A stretch of DNA of 29,910 bases. It comes from Flavobacteriales bacterium (GTDB lineage Bacteria; Bacteroidota; Bacteroidia; Flavobacteriales_E; Vicingaceae). The position numbers were made by a program, and so were the translations under genes. Below are positions 22,557-29,910 of this stretch, piece after piece. Numbering within the stretch: the first letter of the stretch is position 1; every line of letters starts with the position of its first letter. A model generated the notes under the pieces. That model saw only the letters and a list, made by a program, of their open reading frames with translations. It had not been told where the DNA came from and made no database searches. The stretch is from NCBI GenBank assembly GCA_020635825.1, contig JACJZA010000026.1, positions 1 through 29,910 on the forward strand. The letters run 5' to 3'.

Positions 22557-23210
22557 TTAAGGTATTTTCATGTATTTGTGGGTTTGTAATGAAATATTCC
22601 ATTGAGGGTTATTCATTACATAATCCACCAAAATAGGCATTACCTCATCGGCTTTGCTCCATTCAGGCTGAAGATACAATTTACATTTGTTGTTTACAAA
22701 TTGAGCTTGTTCTTCTGCCCATTTAATATCGTGTTTATTGTGTATAATTACTTTTAGCTCGTGTGCCAACTGATAATTTTCTTTTAAAGGCAACATAGTT
22801 TTTTTAGGAGACAAACAAATCCAATGCCACTTTCCTGTAATGGTATAAGCTCCTGAAGTTTCTAAAAATAGCTCGACTCCTTCTTTTAATAATTGGGTGG
22901 TTAAAGGATTTAAGTTATAGATAGTTGGCTCACCTCCTGTTACAACAATAGATTGAGCAGGATGCTTTTTAACATTACTTACGACTTGTTCAATTAAAGT
23001 TAAAGGATGTAAATTAGGGTTCCAACTTTCTTTTACGTCGCACCAATGACAGCCTACATCACAACCTCCTACTCTGATAAAATAGGCTGCTTTACCCGTA
23101 TTAAACCCTTCCCCTTGAATGGAATAAAATTCTTCCATAATAGGAAGTTTTATTCCTTGTTCTAATTCAGTTTTTTCTTGAATAGATGATATGTTTATGT
23201 CATTTATCAT
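22557..23210 (-). CDS. queE: 7-carboxy-7-deazaguanine synthase QueE (radical SAM)
   Basis: The 217-residue protein has the QueE start region PIMEEFYSIQGEGFNTGKAA and the radical SAM cluster motif C50-x3-C54-x2-C57 in GGCDVGCHWCD, followed by VVTGGEPTIYNL (SAM contact) and ELFLETSGAY. The C-terminal PLKENYQLAHELKVIIHN...CKLYLQPEWS region also fits. QueE converts 6-carboxytetrahydropterin to 7-carboxy-7-deazaguanine, the precursor of queuosine in tRNA. It uses the CX3CX2C spacing of the standard type, and the length is normal for Bacteroidota. It is the first gene before the PorE-like lipoprotein, with no obvious functional link, and is divergent from the small lipoprotein gene at 23261. Confidence 0.95.
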   Translation of the reverse strand: MINDINISSIQEKTELEQGIKLPIMEEFYSIQGEGFNTGKAAYFIRVGGCDVGCHWCDVKESWNPNLHPLTLIEQVVSNVKKHPAQSIVVTGGEPTIYNLNPLTTQLLKEGVELFLETSGAYTITGKWHWICLSPKKTMLPLKENYQLAHELKVIIHNKHDIKWAEEQAQFVNNKCKLYLQPEWSKADEVMPILVDYVMNNPQWNISLQTHKYMKIP

Positions 23211-23260
23211 GTGCCGTAAAATTAAGAAACCCTATCTTTATATTTATAAATAGATGAAGA

Positions 23261-23809
23261 ATGCTGAAAAACAACTTTATTTTATTGCTTTTTTTGGGGT
23301 TATTCTCTTGTGTTTCTGTTGAATTTACAGAACCACAACCGTTTTGGACGGAGAATTTAAATGAAATTCCATCACAACTTCATGGCACTTACTATTCAAA
23401 AGAAAATGACACCATTGAAATAGGAAAAAATTATTACAAAGTACTCAATACCAATGATAACTCTATTTTAGAAAAAAATCCCTCAAGAAAAATTGAACTT
23501 TCAGACAGTTTAATTATGAGAAAAATAGGACGTTATATTTTTTTAAATGAAAAAGAAAAGGAAAATTGGTCAGTTAGTTTAATTACATTAAATAAAGAGA
23601 AAAGCATTAAAATAGGTTTTATAACAGGTTCTTCCGAAGAACTCAATTCTAAATTGAGTTTTATTTCAGTTCAAGAGATAGTTACCGATGAATCCGGAAA
23701 AGCGACCAAGTTTATATTAACACCTACTAAAAAAGAACTCAAGCGATTGATTAAGAAAAATGCTTTCGAAGAGGCTTTGGTTTTATTTCCAATAAAAACT
23801 ACACGATAA
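23261..23809 (+). CDS. Small lipoprotein of unknown function
   Basis: The 182-residue precursor starts MLKNNFILLLFLGLFSC, a lipoprotein signal with lipobox LFSC (C17). The mature part is charged and strand-rich: an early FWTENLNEIPSQLHGTYYS segment, then paired KIELSDSLIMRKIGRYIFLN and SVSLITLNKEKSIKIGF stretches, a FISVQEIVTDESG segment, and a lysine-rich end. The pattern of a short lipoprotein with an early LHGTYYS and a later FILTPTKKELK is reminiscent of small Bacteroidota envelope lipoproteins, but I do not recognise a family. Its start is fixed by the signal; an ATG at 23254 is in another frame. Its last 11 bases overlap the end of convergent ilvA, so neither gene has room for its own terminator. 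Confidence 0.75.
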   Translation: MLKNNFILLLFLGLFSCVSVEFTEPQPFWTENLNEIPSQLHGTYYSKENDTIEIGKNYYKVLNTNDNSILEKNPSRKIELSDSLIMRKIGRYIFLNEKEKENWSVSLITLNKEKSIKIGFITGSSEELNSKLSFISVQEIVTDESGKATKFILTPTKKELKRLIKKNAFEEALVLFPIKTTR

Positions 23810-25070
23810 GCTTTAGTAAATGAGGTTTCCCATTTAAATACTCTCCTAAAATACCCTTATCCATCATTCTTAACATCAAAGGTTGTAGGTCTTCATTGTT
23901 TTTTAATTGAATCCCTACTACGGCAGGTCCTTTTTCTCTGTTGGTTTTTTGAGAAAATTCAAAGAAAGTTATATCATCATTTGGACCCAACACTTCATTA
24001 ACAAACTCTTTTAAAGCTCCAGCCCGTTGAGGAAAATTAACAATAAAGTAATGTTTTAAACCTTGGTATAACAATGCTCGTTCTTTTATTTCTTCCATTC
24101 GAATAATGTCGTTATTACTCCCACTTACAATACAAACTACATTTTTTCCTTTGATTTGTTTTTCGTATTGGTCTAATGCTGCTAATGTTAAAGCACCTGC
24201 CGGTTCCACCACAATTGCATCTTTGTTGTATAATTTCAATATAGTTTCACAGACCTTTCCTTCAGGGACCAACACCATATCATGTAAAGTTTCTTTACAT
24301 ACTGAAAAAGTTAAATCCCCTACTTTTTGTACTGCCGCACCATCCACAAATTTATCAATAGTAACTAATTTAGTGTTTTCTCCATTTTTTATAGAAGTAC
24401 TCATTGATGGTGCTCCTTCAGGCTCTACACCAATTATTTTGGTGTCTGGAGATAATTCACTGAAAACTGAAGCAACTCCTGCAGCCAAGCCTCCTCCACC
24501 AACAGGCACAAAAACAAAATCAATTTGTTCTTTTGCTTGTTCTAATATTTCTAGGGCTACAGTTGCTTGTCCCTCTATCACTTTTTCATCATCAAAGGGT
24601 GGTATAAAAGTCATTTGTTGAGCTTCACAATATTCTTTAGCTGCAACTTGAGCATCATCAAAAGTGTCACCTATTAATCGAATCTCAACAAATTCTTCCC
24701 CAAACATTTTTACTTGTTCAATTTTTTGCTGAGGTGTTGGCGAAGGCATAAAAATGACACCCCTTACTTTTAATTGCTTACATGAAAAAGCTACCCCTTG
24801 AGCATGATTACCTGCACTTGCACAAACTACTCCTTTATCTAATTCTACTTTAGATAAACTACTTATTTTATTGAATGCCCCTCTTATTTTGTATGACCTT
24901 ACTGATTGAAGATCTTCTCGTTTAAGAAAAACATTACATTGGTGCTCTTTCGACACATTCACATTAAGCATCAGAGGAGTTAGATTTGCAACTCCTTTTA
25001 ACTTATCGTGTGCTTTCTTTACATCAACTAATTGAGGGTAATAGGTAGTTTTAGTAAGCATTTTATTCAT
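23799..25070 (-). CDS. ilvA: Threonine deaminase (threonine ammonia-lyase), biosynthetic, single ACT-like domain
   Basis: The 423-residue protein has the PLP lysine K61 in RSYKIRGAFNK, FVPVGGGGLAAGVA (phosphate-binding glycine loop) and VCIVSGSNND, as in IlvA. Residues about 336-423 (HYFIVNFPQRAGALKEFV...YLNGKPHLLKLIV) form one ACT-like regulatory domain, as in the short Bacillus type rather than the two-domain E. coli type. It deaminates threonine to 2-oxobutyrate, the entry to isoleucine synthesis. It is the last gene of the ilv block; a 153-bp gap with palindromic repeats separates it from ilvC, so its expression may be partly uncoupled. M4 is an alternative start. The ACT-like domain suggests isoleucine feedback. 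Confidence 0.95.
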   Translation of the reverse strand: MNKMLTKTTYYPQLVDVKKAHDKLKGVANLTPLMLNVNVSKEHQCNVFLKREDLQSVRSYKIRGAFNKISSLSKVELDKGVVCASAGNHAQGVAFSCKQLKVRGVIFMPSPTPQQKIEQVKMFGEEFVEIRLIGDTFDDAQVAAKEYCEAQQMTFIPPFDDEKVIEGQATVALEILEQAKEQIDFVFVPVGGGGLAAGVASVFSELSPDTKIIGVEPEGAPSMSTSIKNGENTKLVTIDKFVDGAAVQKVGDLTFSVCKETLHDMVLVPEGKVCETILKLYNKDAIVVEPAGALTLAALDQYEKQIKGKNVVCIVSGSNNDIIRMEEIKERALLYQGLKHYFIVNFPQRAGALKEFVNEVLGPNDDITFFEFSQKTNREKGPAVVGIQLKNNEDLQPLMLRMMDKGILGEYLNGKPHLLKLIV

Positions 25071-25077
25071 TTTAATT

Positions 25078-25214
25078 TGTCATCCTGAGCAAAGCTTTAT
25101 CTCCATTAAAGTGTAGGAATAAAACGCTGCGAAGATTTTTTTTTTTAGATTCTTCACTTTATTTTGTTCACACTTCGATAAACTCAGCGTGACAAAATTG
25201 CGTTCAGAATGACA
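25078..25214. repeat. Dispersed palindromic repeat (TGTCAT-CTGAG family), copy 2, between ilvC and ilvA
   Basis: Outer arms are TGTCATCCTGAGC (25078-25090) and GTTCAGAATGACA (25202-25214). An internal segment at 25173-25194 (CTTCGATAAACTCAG...GTGACA) is nearly identical to the right arm of the copy at 15363-15384. The element fills almost the whole gap between ilvC and ilvA and would fold into a hairpin in the operon transcript. Confidence 0.75.
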
Positions 25215-25223
25215 TTTATACTA

Positions 25224-26270
25224 TTAATTATTCTCAGGTCTTAGTTTTCTAACTTGTTGACCTGCTTGCCATAATTCAGAGTTTTTGATTTCTGATAATT
25301 CTTCGTTTAATTTTTCACGATAGTTTCCTTGCCTGTTTGATTCTATCACTATGGCTGCTTCATTACCAGTAGAAACGCTATTATACAATTCTTCAAATAC
25401 AGGAGTTGCAGCATCTCTAAATTTATGTCGCCAATCCAATGCTCCTCTTTGAGCGGTTGTAGATGTATTAGCATACATCCAATCCATACCATTTTCAGCA
25501 ACCAAAGGCATTAAACTTTGAGTTAACTCTTCTACCGTTTCGTTGAATGCTTCAGAAGGTGAATGACCATTTTTTCTAAGCACATTATACTGAGCTTCAA
25601 ACAAACCAGCTAAAGCTCCCATTAATATCCCTCGTTCACCTGTTAAATCTGAGTAAACTTCATTTTTGAAAGTAGTTTCAAATAAATATCCAGAACCTAC
25701 ACCTATACCAAGAGAAACTACTCTATCAAAAGCCCTACCTGTTGCATCTTGAAAAATTGCATAACTTGAATTTAATCCTTTACCCTCCACAAATAATCTT
25801 CTTAATGAAGTTCCTGAACCTTTTGGAGCTACTAATATCACATCTACATCTTTCGGTGGTACAATTCCTGTTTGATCAGCATAAGTTACCCCAAATCCAT
25901 GAGAGAAATACAAAGCTTTACCCGGTGTCAAGTGTTTTTTAACCATTTCCCATTGAGCTATTTGTCCGGCATCAGAAAGCAAATACTGCAACATTGTTCC
26001 TCTTTCTGCTGCTTCTTCTAACTCAAATAAGTTTTCTCCAGGCACCCAACCATCTTCTACGGCTTTATCCCATGATTTTGATCCTTTTCTTTGTCCTACA
26101 ATTACTTTAAAGCCATTGTCTCTTAAGTTTAATGACTGTCCGGGACCTTGAACTCCATAACCTAAGACAGCTATAGTTTCATCTTTTAATGTTTCTTTTG
26201 CTTTTGCTAGAGGAAACTCTTCTCGAGTTATTACATTTTCTTCAACTCCTCCAAAATTTAATTTTGCCAT
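25224..26270 (-). CDS. ilvC: Ketol-acid reductoisomerase
   Basis: The 348-residue protein has the NADPH-binding motif GYGVQGPGQSLNLRDNG (about 38-54) with the VGQRKGSKSW loop, HGFGVTYAD (about 125-133), VAPKGSGTSLRR, and the helical metal-binding part with VYSDLTGERGIL (acidic D...E) and LFEAQYNVLRKNGHSPSEAFNETVEEL. It isomerises and reduces acetolactate or acetohydroxybutyrate to the dihydroxy acids, using magnesium and NADPH. The GYGVQGPGQ form and the overall sequence resemble the fungal-like class found in Bacteroidota rather than E. coli or short class I IlvC. It lies 5 bases from ilvN. All expected motifs are present. Confidence 0.96.
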   Translation of the reverse strand: MAKLNFGGVEENVITREEFPLAKAKETLKDETIAVLGYGVQGPGQSLNLRDNGFKVIVGQRKGSKSWDKAVEDGWVPGENLFELEEAAERGTMLQYLLSDAGQIAQWEMVKKHLTPGKALYFSHGFGVTYADQTGIVPPKDVDVILVAPKGSGTSLRRLFVEGKGLNSSYAIFQDATGRAFDRVVSLGIGVGSGYLFETTFKNEVYSDLTGERGILMGALAGLFEAQYNVLRKNGHSPSEAFNETVEELTQSLMPLVAENGMDWMYANTSTTAQRGALDWRHKFRDAATPVFEELYNSVSTGNEAAIVIESNRQGNYREKLNEELSEIKNSELWQAGQQVRKLRPENN

Positions 26271-26275
26271 TTTTT

Positions 26276-26860
26276 TTAATTGTTTAATGATGCTATTTCT
26301 AATTCTTTTAAATATTCTTTTAATTGTTTCATTGGTTTTGTAATTGCTACTCTTCCTGAGCGAACAAACTCCAAAATACCATAGGGATTTAATTCATCGA
26401 ACAACAGCTGCGTTTCTTCCTTATGTCCTGTTTTTTCAATAATGGTAAACTCTTTTTCAAATGCTAATATTCGCGCATTATGAGACCTAATAATTCGCTC
26501 TACCGCTCCATCCGAAACGATTAAAGTAGATGGTAATTTATAAAGTGCTATTTCCTGAAAAACCAGTTCATCATTGGTGTGATAAAATGCACCAACAACA
26601 TCCACTTGTTTTTCGAGTTGTTTCACAACTTTTTTAACCAATTCTTCATCCTCAGAAATTACAATAGTGTATCGATGTATCCCTTTTACTTCGCTTTCTG
26701 AAGCTGCAATACTTTCTATATTTATATGCCTTCTGGTAAAGATTATACTTACTCTGTTTAGCAAACCTATTTGGTCTTCCGTAAAAACGGATATGGTATA
26801 TTGGCCCCTCCTAACCTCCCCAAAGGGGAGGGATTTTACACTACTATTATTTTCTTTCAT
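26276..26860 (-). CDS. ilvN: Acetolactate synthase small (regulatory) subunit, with a repeat-derived N-terminus
   Basis: The 194-residue protein has an N-terminal ACT domain (YTISVFTEDQIGLLNRVSII from residue 21; RRHINIESIAASES) and the C-terminal domain of the small subunit (ALYKLP...GHKEETQLLFDELNPYGILEFVRSGRVAITK). It binds IlvB and confers valine feedback. Homologues usually begin a few residues before YTISVF. Here residues 1-20 (MKENNSSVKSLPFGEVRRGQ) precede it, and SLPFGEVRRGQ is translated from a palindromic C/G repeat at 26803-26837, with the ATG lying between the two repeat arms. No other in-frame ATG lies near the domain start, so the insertion probably provided the present start. 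Tail function is likely neutral. It lies 57 bases from ilvB. Confidence 0.93.
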   Translation of the reverse strand: MKENNSSVKSLPFGEVRRGQYTISVFTEDQIGLLNRVSIIFTRRHINIESIAASESEVKGIHRYTIVISEDEELVKKVVKQLEKQVDVVGAFYHTNDELVFQEIALYKLPSTLIVSDGAVERIIRSHNARILAFEKEFTIIEKTGHKEETQLLFDELNPYGILEFVRSGRVAITKPMKQLKEYLKELEIASLNN

Positions 26861-26916
26861 TGTATTAAATTTTAGTCATTACTTAATTCTCCCCCTTTGG
26901 GGGAGTTAGAGGGGGC
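26803..26916. mobile_element. MITE-like inverted repeat pair at the ilvB/ilvN junction
   Basis: Two copies of one repeat lie head-to-head. Copy 1 (26803-26837) contains the hairpin CCTCCCC/GGGGAGG (26815-26821 with 26825-26831). Copy 2 (26886-26916), read on the other strand, contains CTCCCCC/GGGGGAG (26889-26895 with 26899-26905). Aligned, both read GCCCC-TC-TAAC-C-run-AAA-G-run-ATT. The roughly 48 bases between them contain the ilvN start codon. The repeat resembles that flanking the DUF559 gene, so this is probably a gene-less relative. It touches the ilvB stop codon (26918). Confidence 0.7.
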
Positions 26917-26917
26917 T

Positions 26918-28645
26918 TTATTCCAACCTTATATCCGACACCGAACAACCTGTTGGAACCATAGGAAAAACATTGTTTTCTTTCCCAACCATTACTTCTA
27001 ATAAGTAAGAACCTTTATGTTCTATCATTTCTTTAATCGCATCGTTTAACAATTCTCTTTCTTTAATTTGTTTGGACGCAATTCCATAACCTTTTGCTAT
27101 GGTTTGAAAATCTGGATTTACCATTTCTGTAGCAGAATATCTTTTATCAAAAAACAAATCTTGCCACTGACGAACCATCCCTAAAAATTGATTGTTTAGT
27201 AATAATATTTTAACTTCCACTTTTGTTTGAAAAATAGTTCCCAACTCTTGAATTGTCATTTGAAAACCACCATCACCCACAACGGCAATTACTTGTTTTT
27301 TGGGCATTCCCATTTTTGCTCCTATTGCAGCTGGTAGACAGAACCCCATTGTTCCCAAACCTCCGGAAGTTATCATGCTTTTAGACTGTTGAAATTCGGC
27401 ATATCTACACGCTATCATCTGGTGTTGTCCTACATCGGTAACTACTATTGCTTTTCCTTCTGTATGTGTATTTACCCTTCGCATTACTTCTCCCATTGTT
27501 AATTCTCCAGACTTTGGATTTGTTTCGGCATTTATCACTTTAGACAATTCAACATCCCTAAGCCTGTAAAACTCATTCAACCAATTGGCATGATTATTTT
27601 CTTTTAGCAATGGAAGTAATAATGATAAAGATTCTTTACAATCTCCTAATACAGCGACATCTGTATTTACGTTTTTATCTATTTCTGCAGGATCTATTTC
27701 GAAATGAACAACCTTTGCCTGCTTGGCATATTTTTCTAAATTTCCAGTTACTCTGTCATCAAAACGCATTCCTACAGCAATTAACACATCACACTGATTG
27801 GTTAATACATTTGGAGCATAATTTCCATGCATTCCTAACATTCCTACATTTAAATCATGATTGGTGGGTAACGCACTCGATCCCATTATCGTCCATGCTG
27901 AAGGCAAACCTGCTTTTTCTATTACGGTTTTAAATTCTTCTTCAGCCCGAGCTAATATCACTCCTTGGCCAAAAACTACCAAAGGTTTTTTTGCTTGATT
28001 GATAAGCTCGGCAGCTTCTTTCAACTTATCTTTATTGATGATTGGTTTAGCTACATAACTTCTTACTTGCTGGCATTTTTCATATTCAAATTCAAACTCA
28101 CCAAATTGTGCATCTTTGGTAATATCTACTAGAACAGGACCCGGTCTACCGCTTTGTGCAACATAAAATGCTTTTGCTATAGCTGCAGGTATATCTTCTG
28201 CTTTTGTTACTTGACAATTCCACTTAGTAACAGGCATTGATATGCCGACCACATCCGTTTCCTGAAACGCATCCGTACCCAACAAATGAGAATGAACCTG
28301 ACCTGTTATACATACTAAAGGAGTTGAATCTATTTGAGCATCTGCAATTCCAGTAATCAGGTTAGTTGCTCCCGGCCCAGAAGTAGCTAAACAAACTCCT
28401 ACTCTACCTGAAGAACGAGCATATCCCTGAGCTGCATGTATAGCTCCCTGTTCATGTCTTGTTAGTATATGTTTTACTTCATTTTGATAATCATACAAAG
28501 CATCATAAACGGGCATTATGGCACCACCTGGATAGCCAAAAATGATATCCACTCCTTCTTCTACTAAACATTTGACAACTGCCTCTGAACCAGTAACCAT
28601 TGTTGTTCTATTCAAATCAAACTCTTGTATTTTTGTTAATTCCAT
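26918..28645 (-). CDS. ilvB: Acetolactate synthase large (catalytic) subunit
   Basis: The 575-residue protein has the three-domain layout of thiamine diphosphate acetohydroxyacid synthases. The N-terminal catalytic region has GYPGGAIMPVYDAL and the catalytic glutamate E65 in RHEQGAIHAAQGYAR. A central FAD-binding domain contains GMLGMHGNYAPNVL and GMRFDDRVTG. The C-terminal thiamine diphosphate motif is GDGGFQMTIQELGTIFQ...LLNNQFLGMVRQWQDLF. The protein ends MVPTGCSVSDIRLE. It condenses pyruvate with a second pyruvate or with 2-oxobutyrate, the first common step to valine, leucine and isoleucine. It lies 3 bases after ilvD. Its stop abuts the MITE-like element at the ilvN junction. Confidence 0.97.
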   Translation of the reverse strand: MELTKIQEFDLNRTTMVTGSEAVVKCLVEEGVDIIFGYPGGAIMPVYDALYDYQNEVKHILTRHEQGAIHAAQGYARSSGRVGVCLATSGPGATNLITGIADAQIDSTPLVCITGQVHSHLLGTDAFQETDVVGISMPVTKWNCQVTKAEDIPAAIAKAFYVAQSGRPGPVLVDITKDAQFGEFEFEYEKCQQVRSYVAKPIINKDKLKEAAELINQAKKPLVVFGQGVILARAEEEFKTVIEKAGLPSAWTIMGSSALPTNHDLNVGMLGMHGNYAPNVLTNQCDVLIAVGMRFDDRVTGNLEKYAKQAKVVHFEIDPAEIDKNVNTDVAVLGDCKESLSLLLPLLKENNHANWLNEFYRLRDVELSKVINAETNPKSGELTMGEVMRRVNTHTEGKAIVVTDVGQHQMIACRYAEFQQSKSMITSGGLGTMGFCLPAAIGAKMGMPKKQVIAVVGDGGFQMTIQELGTIFQTKVEVKILLLNNQFLGMVRQWQDLFFDKRYSATEMVNPDFQTIAKGYGIASKQIKERELLNDAIKEMIEHKGSYLLEVMVGKENNVFPMVPTGCSVSDIRLE

Positions 28646-28648
28646 TTT

Positions 28649-29910
28649 CTAAAATTTATCGGTAACACACCCTAAAGAAGCTGAAGCCACAGTTCGGGCA
28701 TATTTATATAAAACACCACGTTTAACTTTTAACTCCGGAGCTACCCAATTAGCTCTTCTTTTTTCTAATTCTTGTTCAGACACGTGAACATTAATTGTGT
28801 TTAACTCTGCATCTATGGTTATTAAATCACCATTTTCAACCAATGCTATATTTCCTCCTTCTTGTGCTTCTGGTGTAATATGTCCTACAACAAATCCATG
28901 CGTTCCTCCAGAAAATCTACCATCAGTGATTAATGCAACTTCTTTACCTAAACCAGCACCCATTATAGCTGCTGTTGGCTTTAACATCTCAGGCATTCCA
29001 GGACCACCTTTAGGACCTTCATATCTAATTACTACGACATCACCCTTATTTACTTCTCCTTTTTTTATACCTTCATTAGCTTCATACTCCCCATTAAAAA
29101 CTTTAGCTGTTCCAGTAAATTTTAATCCTTCCTTGCCTGTAATTTTTGCCACACTTCCTTCTTTGGCTAAGTTTCCTTTCAAAATTCTAATGTGTCCTGT
29201 TTCTTTCAATGGTTTTTCTATAGGCATCACTACATCCTGTCCTACCACTAAATCAGCCACCAACTCAAGATTTTGAGCCAATGTTTTTCCAGTAACTGTC
29301 ATGCAATCTCCATGTAACAAACCTTTGTTTAATAAATACTTTAAAACCGCAGGAGTTCCCCCTATTTTATGAATGTCTTCCATTAAATATTTTCCACTTG
29401 GTTTTAAATCGGCCAAAAAAGGTGTTTTATCACTTATTTTTTGAAAATCGTCTATTGTAAATTCAACACCTGCCGCATCAGCTATTGCTAAAAAGTGAAG
29501 AACAGCGTTGGTTGAACCTCCCATCACAGTAACAAGGGTGATTGCATTTTCAAGAGATTTTCTAGTAACGATATCAGATGGTTTTAAATCGTGTTTAAGA
29601 AGTTCTACTACTTGCTTCCCTGCATCATATGATTCTTTCTCTTTTTCTCCTCCCATTGCTGGATTAGATGAATTATAAGGCAAAGACATACCTAATGCTT
29701 CAATTGCAGAAGCCATTGTGTTTGCAGTATACATTCCTCCACAAGCTCCGGCACCAGGTACTGCATTTTCTATTATCTCTTGATATTCTTTTTCATCCAT
29801 TGTTCCTGCAACTTTTGCTCCCCAAGCCTCAAAAGAAGAAACAATGTCTAATTTTTTACCGTGACAGTTTCCTGAAGCTACAGTTCCTCCATAAACCATT
29901 ATAGATGGAC
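28649..29910 (-). CDS. ilvD: Dihydroxy-acid dehydratase (partial, N-terminus outside window)
   Basis: The frame is open to the right window edge and the residues before the first visible methionine (PSI-MVYGGT, from 29908 leftward) match the internal IlvD motif RPSIMVYGGT, so about the first 140 residues of a protein of roughly 560 are missing. Visible landmarks are GAGACGGMYTANTM (an iron-sulfur cysteine), VTVMGGSTNAVLHFLAIA, PGMPEMLKPTAAIMGAGLG, ALITDGRFSGGTHGFVVGHITPEA and the C-terminal KRGVLYKYARTVASASLGC. IlvD dehydrates the dihydroxy acids from IlvC to 2-oxo acids, using an iron-sulfur cluster. The gene is first of the visible ilv block and ends 3 bases before ilvB. The operon promoter must lie outside the window. 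Confidence 0.96.
   Translation of the reverse strand, partial: PSIMVYGGTVASGNCHGKKLDIVSSFEAWGAKVAGTMDEKEYQEIIENAVPGAGACGGMYTANTMASAIEALGMSLPYNSSNPAMGGEKEKESYDAGKQVVELLKHDLKPSDIVTRKSLENAITLVTVMGGSTNAVLHFLAIADAAGVEFTIDDFQKISDKTPFLADLKPSGKYLMEDIHKIGGTPAVLKYLLNKGLLHGDCMTVTGKTLAQNLELVADLVVGQDVVMPIEKPLKETGHIRILKGNLAKEGSVAKITGKEGLKFTGTAKVFNGEYEANEGIKKGEVNKGDVVVIRYEGPKGGPGMPEMLKPTAAIMGAGLGKEVALITDGRFSGGTHGFVVGHITPEAQEGGNIALVENGDLITIDAELNTINVHVSEQELEKRRANWVAPELKVKRGVLYKYARTVASASLGCVTDKF

Noticed and set aside
24106..24621. Long plus-strand open frame opposite ilvA (171 codons), and similar frames opposite ilvD (28797-29276), ilvB (27610-27933) and serA (12978-13256)
   Set aside because: Each lies fully inside a well-conserved gene on the other strand, has no signal, family resemblance or leader, and has a composition expected from reading a coding strand backwards.

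Overview
The window is AT-rich bacterial DNA, almost entirely coding, and looks like a Bacteroidota chromosome, most likely from the order Flavobacteriales. The pointers are a GldI-type FKBP lipoprotein, a secreted protein with a type IX secretion C-terminal tail, a PorE-like OmpA/TPR/propeller lipoprotein, promoter-like TAnnTTTG boxes, no clear Shine-Dalgarno sequences, and a fungal-like ketol-acid reductoisomerase. I see no rRNA, tRNA or CRISPR array.

Layout. 1-1160 (minus) is a membrane protein cut by the window edge. 1265-5912 (minus) is a tight operon: nrnA-like DHH phosphoesterase, gldI, then four more FKBP-type prolyl isomerase genes, ending in a clear terminator. 5976-7602 (minus) holds two exported proteins: a lipoprotein and a protein with a DnaJ-like zinc-knuckle insertion. 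7713-9158 (minus) is a sodium:solute symporter. Reading rightward, recR abuts a membrane glycosyltransferase (9254-11440). A serine block follows (serC, serA-like dehydrogenase, DUF1015), interrupted by a GxxExxY nuclease-like cassette, and then a PLP-homeostasis gene (15399-16067). 16069-17808 (minus) is a type IX secreted beta-propeller protein. 17809-18588 has no intact gene but many inverted repeats and a decayed coding remnant. 18589-19239 is a YdeI-CDGSH fusion. 19230-23210 (minus) holds queE, the PorE-like lipoprotein, a DUF559 endonuclease cassette and a DUF2279 protein. 23261-23809 is a small lipoprotein. 23799-29910 (minus) is the branched-chain amino acid operon ilvD-ilvB-ilvN-ilvC-ilvA, with ilvD cut by the window edge.

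How the genes work together. The FKBP operon supplies envelope folding catalysts, and GldI ties it to gliding and type IX secretion, as do the PorE-like protein and the secreted propeller. The ilv genes encode a near-complete route from threonine or pyruvate to the branched-chain 2-oxo acids, and serC/serA make serine from 3-phosphoglycerate.

The most unusual layer is a set of small repeat-bounded insertions. Two unrelated PD-(D/E)XK nuclease-like genes (GxxExxY, DUF559) each sit between their own inverted repeats in otherwise tight gene spacing. A gene-less relative of the DUF559 repeat pair sits at the ilvB/ilvN junction and appears to have supplied the start codon and first ~19 residues of IlvN.
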